Notes under the pieces: model-generated | What the model saw: the letters and a program-made list of their open reading frames with translations, nothing else | What the model was told of the DNA's origin: nothing | Databases searched by the model: none | Shown here: positions 61,301-64,000 of the stretch, piece after piece | Position numbering within the stretch: the first letter of the stretch is position 1 | Layout: each line of letters opens with the position of its first letter | Position numbers and translations under genes: made by a program | NCBI RefSeq assembly: GCF_000166275.1 | Contig: NZ_CM001023.1 | Location: forward strand, 2,049,001 to 2,113,000 | Source of the DNA: Algoriphagus machipongonensis | GTDB lineage: Bacteria; Bacteroidota; Bacteroidia; Cytophagales; Cyclobacteriaceae | Direction of reading: 5' to 3' | DNA length: 64,000 bases

Positions 61301-64000
61301 AGGGCCAAACTGCCACCGTACAAGCAGATATTATTAACCAATCTAGTTCTACGCCTACCTTTAATTGGTTTGCTTCCGATGGGGCAGGAGGGTATCAGCA
61401 AATTACTACGGGTTCTAATTTTGATGGTGGATCATTTACATTTGACGCCGCGACAAACTCCATGTCAGTAGCTGGTTTGGCTGCTTCTAATACCCCGTAC
61501 ACTTATTATCTTCAAGTAACGGGACCAAAAGTTTGTGATCAAAGTTACCTGCCAGTAGAAATATTAGTGAATTTCGGTCCAGAAATGGATGACCCTTCCT
61601 TGACCATGGTGACCTGCTTTGGAGGAAGTGATGGAACAATCCAAGCCTCAATACCTTCAGGAATCATTGCTGATTTTGAGTTTAGTCTTCTGGGAGATAA
61701 TGGTGTAGATAGACCCTTTGCAGCTAATAATGGCCTTTTTGAAGATCTTTTACCCGGCAACTACACATTGACTATACGAAATGCTGAAGGTTGTTTTTCC
61801 ACCAAGGATAATTTAGTGATTTCTGAGCCTACCGAAATTCAAATTCAAACGGTAAATACCATCGATCCAACTTGTGGAGAGAATAATGGAGTTTGGAATT
61901 TTACGATTGCAGATGGTACCCCTGACGCTAATGGAGAATATGTAATCAGTATTGATGGAACTCCGCTCGCTTCTTTAAGTGCTGATTTGACGGTAAATGC
62001 TACCAATGATTTTACAATTTCAAATCTTTCTCCCGGTATACATACAGTAAGTGTAACTGATGATAATGGTTGTCCAATGGAGGCCACTGTAGATTTGGTT
62101 GCCCAACCTATACCTGTATTTGAAACAAATGATGTGACGATTTGTGAGAATGATTCATTCGCTACTCTTTCTCCTATTATCGTTGATCCAGCAGGCTCAA
62201 GTCCTGTGTTTACATGGGCTTACGAGGATACTGCAAACCCTGGGACTTACATTGATATCAATAATAATGATGTAATCAATGGAGCTACCCATACTTTAGT
62301 AGGGGATGATCTTCAAATTGAAGGTTTATCAAATGCTGATTCTCCTTATCAATATTTTCTAAAAGTTTCTGGGAATCTGGTTTGCCCTGAAGCTCCAATT
62401 CCTGCTCAGGTTTCAGTGTTAAAATTGCCTGAAGTAGTTTTTGAATCTGAACCTACTTCTTGCTTTGAAGGAAATGATGGTAAGATCAGTCTTATTTCCA
62501 GTGACCCTGATGTCAATATGACTTATACTTTGGTGGAAACTGGGGAGAGTAATCCTACTGGGAATTTTGTTGGACTTTCTGCTGGTACTTACACAGTTGT
62601 TGCCCAAGAAAATGGAGCCCCATGTGATAATCAATTTACTGTTGAGGTTACTCAGCCAGAGGAACTGCAGTTATTAAATGAATCTAAAATTGACCCAACT
62701 TGTGATGCAGATAATGGCTCCATTTCTTTTGATATTATTGGAGGTACTCCAGAATATGAGGTAGAAATCAATGGTAGTTCAATTGATACCTTTGATCATA
62801 GTGTCACTGGAGATACTTATGAAATTAAAAAACTAGCCCCTGGAACATACTCCATTTCTATTCTTGATGCCAATGGTTGTCCATTAGATAGACCGGATTT
62901 ATTTACACTAGTAAATGATGCTGGAATTGATGTCACTATAGATCCTATTGCCGAAGAAATTTGTGAAGGCCAAGAAGTTACTTTAACGCCTGTTTTCCAA
63001 GCCACGCCACCAGTAACACCAACTTTGAATTGGTATAAAGATCAAGCTTTATCAGAATCAATTACATCCAATGCTACTGCTGATGCAGATGGTTTAATTT
63101 ATCAAATATCAAATGGAGCACTGACTGTCTCAAACCTTCCAGCTGGAGATTACACGTATTATCTTGAAATTTCAGGTCCTGGAATTTGTACTTCCGTCGA
63201 AGAAGTATTAGTGACAGTATATCCAGAATTAAGGGCTGATATAGTGGTGACAAATGAAACATGTTTCCAAGCGTCAGATGGAACCATCACTGCAAACCCA
63301 TTAGGTGGAAATGGGAATTATGAATTCAGTTTTAATGGCTCAACATTCTCAAATGTGAACTCATGGACTGATTTAGCCCCTGGTACTTACACAATATCCA
63401 TAAGAAATGATATCGGTTGTACTTATACTGAGGATGTGGAAATAGTAGGTCCTTCGGCTCCAATACAAGTCAATACTCCTTCTTTTATCAGAAGTTCATG
63501 TAATTTGGACAATGGAAGTATTGAAGACTTGGTGATAACTGGAGGCACTCCTGATTATGCAATCGAATGGAGAAAAGGAAGTGCTACGGGCACTGTAGTG
63601 CCAGGTGACGAAACAGGAGCAAGCAATTTGGCTCCCGACACTTATTTCTTAATCGTATCAGATCTTGCGGGCTGTTCAGAGACTTTCACTTTTGAAGTAG
63701 AGGCTTCCTCTGACCCTGTCTATGATATTGTTCCACCGATTAACGAATGTTCAGGAAGCCCAGTGCTTATTCAGCCTGTTCATTTAGCTCCTGATCCTAG
63801 TTTGCCACCAGCAGCTGCTACAGAAGTCAAATGGTACAAATCTGCCGGCCAAGTGGATGAGATCAGTGATGGTGCAGATGCTGTAAATCCTGATGTTGTT
63901 TATACCATTGATGATTCTGATTGGATAAACCCAGAGTTGACCATCGAAGGATTACCCGCAGGCCAATACACCTATTACTTCTTTGTGGTTTGTACTGGTC
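58345..64000 (+). CDS. Giant secreted adhesin: L-type lectin-like domain plus Ig-like/SprB repeats (3' end outside window)
   Basis: The frame is open from ATG 58345 (or 58372) to the window edge, 1885 codons, without a stop. A signal peptide (LLCVFLFLSVKPSFSQ) leads into a lectin-like domain (about residues 35-230) with GLGDGFSFFLFDGD and GYLGIGFDVLGNFGNF, as in L-type lectins. From about residue 687 a module of one Ig-like domain (start patterns such as EICEGQ) and two SprB-type repeats (CFGGSDGTI...LAPGTYTI...GC) occurs four times, with a fifth Ig-like domain begun at about 1799. Family knowledge predicts type IX secretion and a C-terminal sorting domain, not visible here. It may bind glycans at the surface. 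Confidence 0.88.
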   Translation, partial: MFFQEENKAMLLCIKVFLLCVFLFLSVKPSFSQTIPRAGFPYCEGFLNPQSDDPNNIRFTVAKGDKVNYGANSTVTFNPRDIKFTGNGIRLVESEDNLRGYLFVDLPFSPTYGIKTSFEYFIHTPSAYGLGDGFSFFLFDGDIDASTFEIGGVGGSLSYAPHGGNNSGNPFSGTYNYTSGGLKGGYLGIGFDVLGNFGNFQEKKFGGFHNPDQFNFSTPNDEIRFYPNAITIRGPVDPADLTRQNGNPPPIIDTTNPTYDSYQFVDGGIVNYDPSYTYPIPYIDDRAKNGSGDLYNNPTTKSEYFLPDSEMFNLGSNLVPSNFNCTTRPIGYRKVFIDLEPTNNPAVPYRISVYILKDNDPAPIKILDSVNYPYPIAADATLKLGFAASTGGSFYSAIDIRNVAALVSSVGDDKKPTPPELFKEICVEDQDQVEFPFCVTLADQNTFIQCIQLMDDFEAADNDFSDDFFNCEQPGFCNQRCLDGLKLLEVFDENNDLIGTFKADLSDNVNVGEFNEANIIFERNPASTFYGTITKYYKVVDNFGLESDAIPITITINPKPRIVFEGTPTDPTCGGQLDGSLIGVEIDRLSDDFIIEFYDGSGNPVNFTQTNLVEGADKYFTATYDLTGLDLGQIFVRATNPSSATLGPVCDVNNVPDPNPCLLEDELVYEFTQVRGTPVELNPYDDIICEGNDATVSPSVDPVFNPNGLDVPFRWYTDENGSNEILSGNATIDGTPVTVDIANDGTLTVTGLTADGLNPKTYSFYVETDFQDNGAGIGNFCPYVGTVTSIATFTVYPAIDIQIVETPDWCREGAGSIQVTAQGGTGNKEFFLYETGNASPIQQSGSIPADNYTFSGLLPGDYEVEVLTQNPNCTNLVSPITIEGPAESLSLTPGSITEEFCDLQNGALEFTLTGGNMPYNSISVGGVDINTLDFTQSGDTYSVTGLTGQTYSIEVVDAQGCPVSISMDVPKEDPSEFGTIPDEICEGQTATVQADIINQSSSTPTFNWFASDGAGGYQQITTGSNFDGGSFTFDAATNSMSVAGLAASNTPYTYYLQVTGPKVCDQSYLPVEILVNFGPEMDDPSLTMVTCFGGSDGTIQASIPSGIIADFEFSLLGDNGVDRPFAANNGLFEDLLPGNYTLTIRNAEGCFSTKDNLVISEPTEIQIQTVNTIDPTCGENNGVWNFTIADGTPDANGEYVISIDGTPLASLSADLTVNATNDFTISNLSPGIHTVSVTDDNGCPMEATVDLVAQPIPVFETNDVTICENDSFATLSPIIVDPAGSSPVFTWAYEDTANPGTYIDINNNDVINGATHTLVGDDLQIEGLSNADSPYQYFLKVSGNLVCPEAPIPAQVSVLKLPEVVFESEPTSCFEGNDGKISLISSDPDVNMTYTLVETGESNPTGNFVGLSAGTYTVVAQENGAPCDNQFTVEVTQPEELQLLNESKIDPTCDADNGSISFDIIGGTPEYEVEINGSSIDTFDHSVTGDTYEIKKLAPGTYSISILDANGCPLDRPDLFTLVNDAGIDVTIDPIAEEICEGQEVTLTPVFQATPPVTPTLNWYKDQALSESITSNATADADGLIYQISNGALTVSNLPAGDYTYYLEISGPGICTSVEEVLVTVYPELRADIVVTNETCFQASDGTITANPLGGNGNYEFSFNGSTFSNVNSWTDLAPGTYTISIRNDIGCTYTEDVEIVGPSAPIQVNTPSFIRSSCNLDNGSIEDLVITGGTPDYAIEWRKGSATGTVVPGDETGASNLAPDTYFLIVSDLAGCSETFTFEVEASSDPVYDIVPPINECSGSPVLIQPVHLAPDPSLPPAAATEVKWYKSAGQVDEISDGADAVNPDVVYTIDDSDWINPELTIEGLPAGQYTYYFFVVCTG
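60406..64000 (+). repeat. Protein-level tandem supermodule (Ig-like + SprB-a + SprB-b)
   Basis: Ig-like domains start near 60406, 61291, 62137, 62953 and 63742, giving periods of about 885, 846, 816 and 789 bp. Between them SprB-like repeats alternate between a CF-x-GSDG type and a C-x3-NG type. The DNA itself is diverged, so this is old duplication rather than a recent array. Confidence 0.75.

Noticed and set aside
60393-63262. Several short minus-strand reading frames inside the adhesin gene
   Set aside because: They are shadows of the repetitive, biased coding sequence on the plus strand and encode no recognisable protein.
60406-64000. Regular repeats that could suggest a CRISPR array or DNA satellite
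   Set aside because: The period is about 800 bp and similarity is at the protein level within one open frame.

Overview
The window is AT-rich DNA from a member of the Bacteroidota, most likely a Cytophagales marine or soil bacterium (Cyclobacteriaceae/Algoriphagus-like). This is an inference from TAnnTTTG-type promoter boxes, A-rich leaders without clear Shine-Dalgarno sites, Wzi-like and SLBB export proteins, and an SprB-repeat adhesin. No tRNA, rRNA, insertion sequence, phage or CRISPR array was seen.

Layout. Bases 1-6300 hold ordinary genes: the end of an S9 peptidase, thyA and an endonuclease/exonuclease/phosphatase protein on the minus strand, a DUF2911 lipoprotein, a penicillin acylase and a small membrane protein. 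Bases 6375-58057 are one very large extracellular polysaccharide locus in two same-strand transcription units. Unit 1 (6414-23693, 15 genes) encodes a winged-helix regulator, a six-SLBB export protein, UDP-glucose dehydrogenase, a Wzx flippase, a Wzz-like co-polymerase, a Wzy-like polymerase, glycosyltransferases, a nitroreductase-like protein with a pyruvyl transferase, and a Wzi-like outer-membrane protein. Unit 2 (23997-58008, 28 genes, closed by a strong terminator at 58034-58057) encodes a second nucleotide-sugar dehydrogenase, a second Wza-like lipoprotein, a Wzc-type tyrosine kinase, an MsbA/PglK-like ABC transporter, about ten glycosyltransferases, two asparagine synthase-like amidotransferases, an acyltransferase, a Wzy/WaaL-like protein and a PaaK-like enzyme. 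It also holds a five-gene polyprenyl-phosphate-arabinofuranose module and NeuB/NeuC. Bases 58345-64000 hold the 5' part of a giant secreted adhesin whose end lies outside the window.

Control. Both units begin with the same promoter/operator: a TGAGTA-N7-TACTCA palindrome enclosing a TAnnTTTG box (6375-6393 and 23751-23769). Both also carry a nearly identical 23-nt element (6970-6992 and 23899-23921; 22 of 23 bases match) ahead of the first export or sugar gene. I propose that the winged-helix protein encoded right behind the first operator controls both promoters. I also propose that the 23-nt element is a Bacteroidota analogue of the ops/JUMPstart site, recruiting a NusG-family antiterminator needed to read through units of 17 and 34 kb. 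Neither idea is proven by sequence alone.

Biochemistry. The gene set predicts acidic glycans: two uronic-acid dehydrogenases, NeuB/NeuC nonulosonate synthesis and a pyruvyl transferase. Amide, acyl and methyl decorations are likely. A lipid-linked D-arabinofuranose donor route like that of mycobacteria is also predicted (UbiA, DprE1, DprE2, a HAD phosphatase and a GT-C transferase). No initiating phosphoglycosyl transferase, CMP-sialate synthetase or NusG paralogue was found, so these must lie elsewhere.
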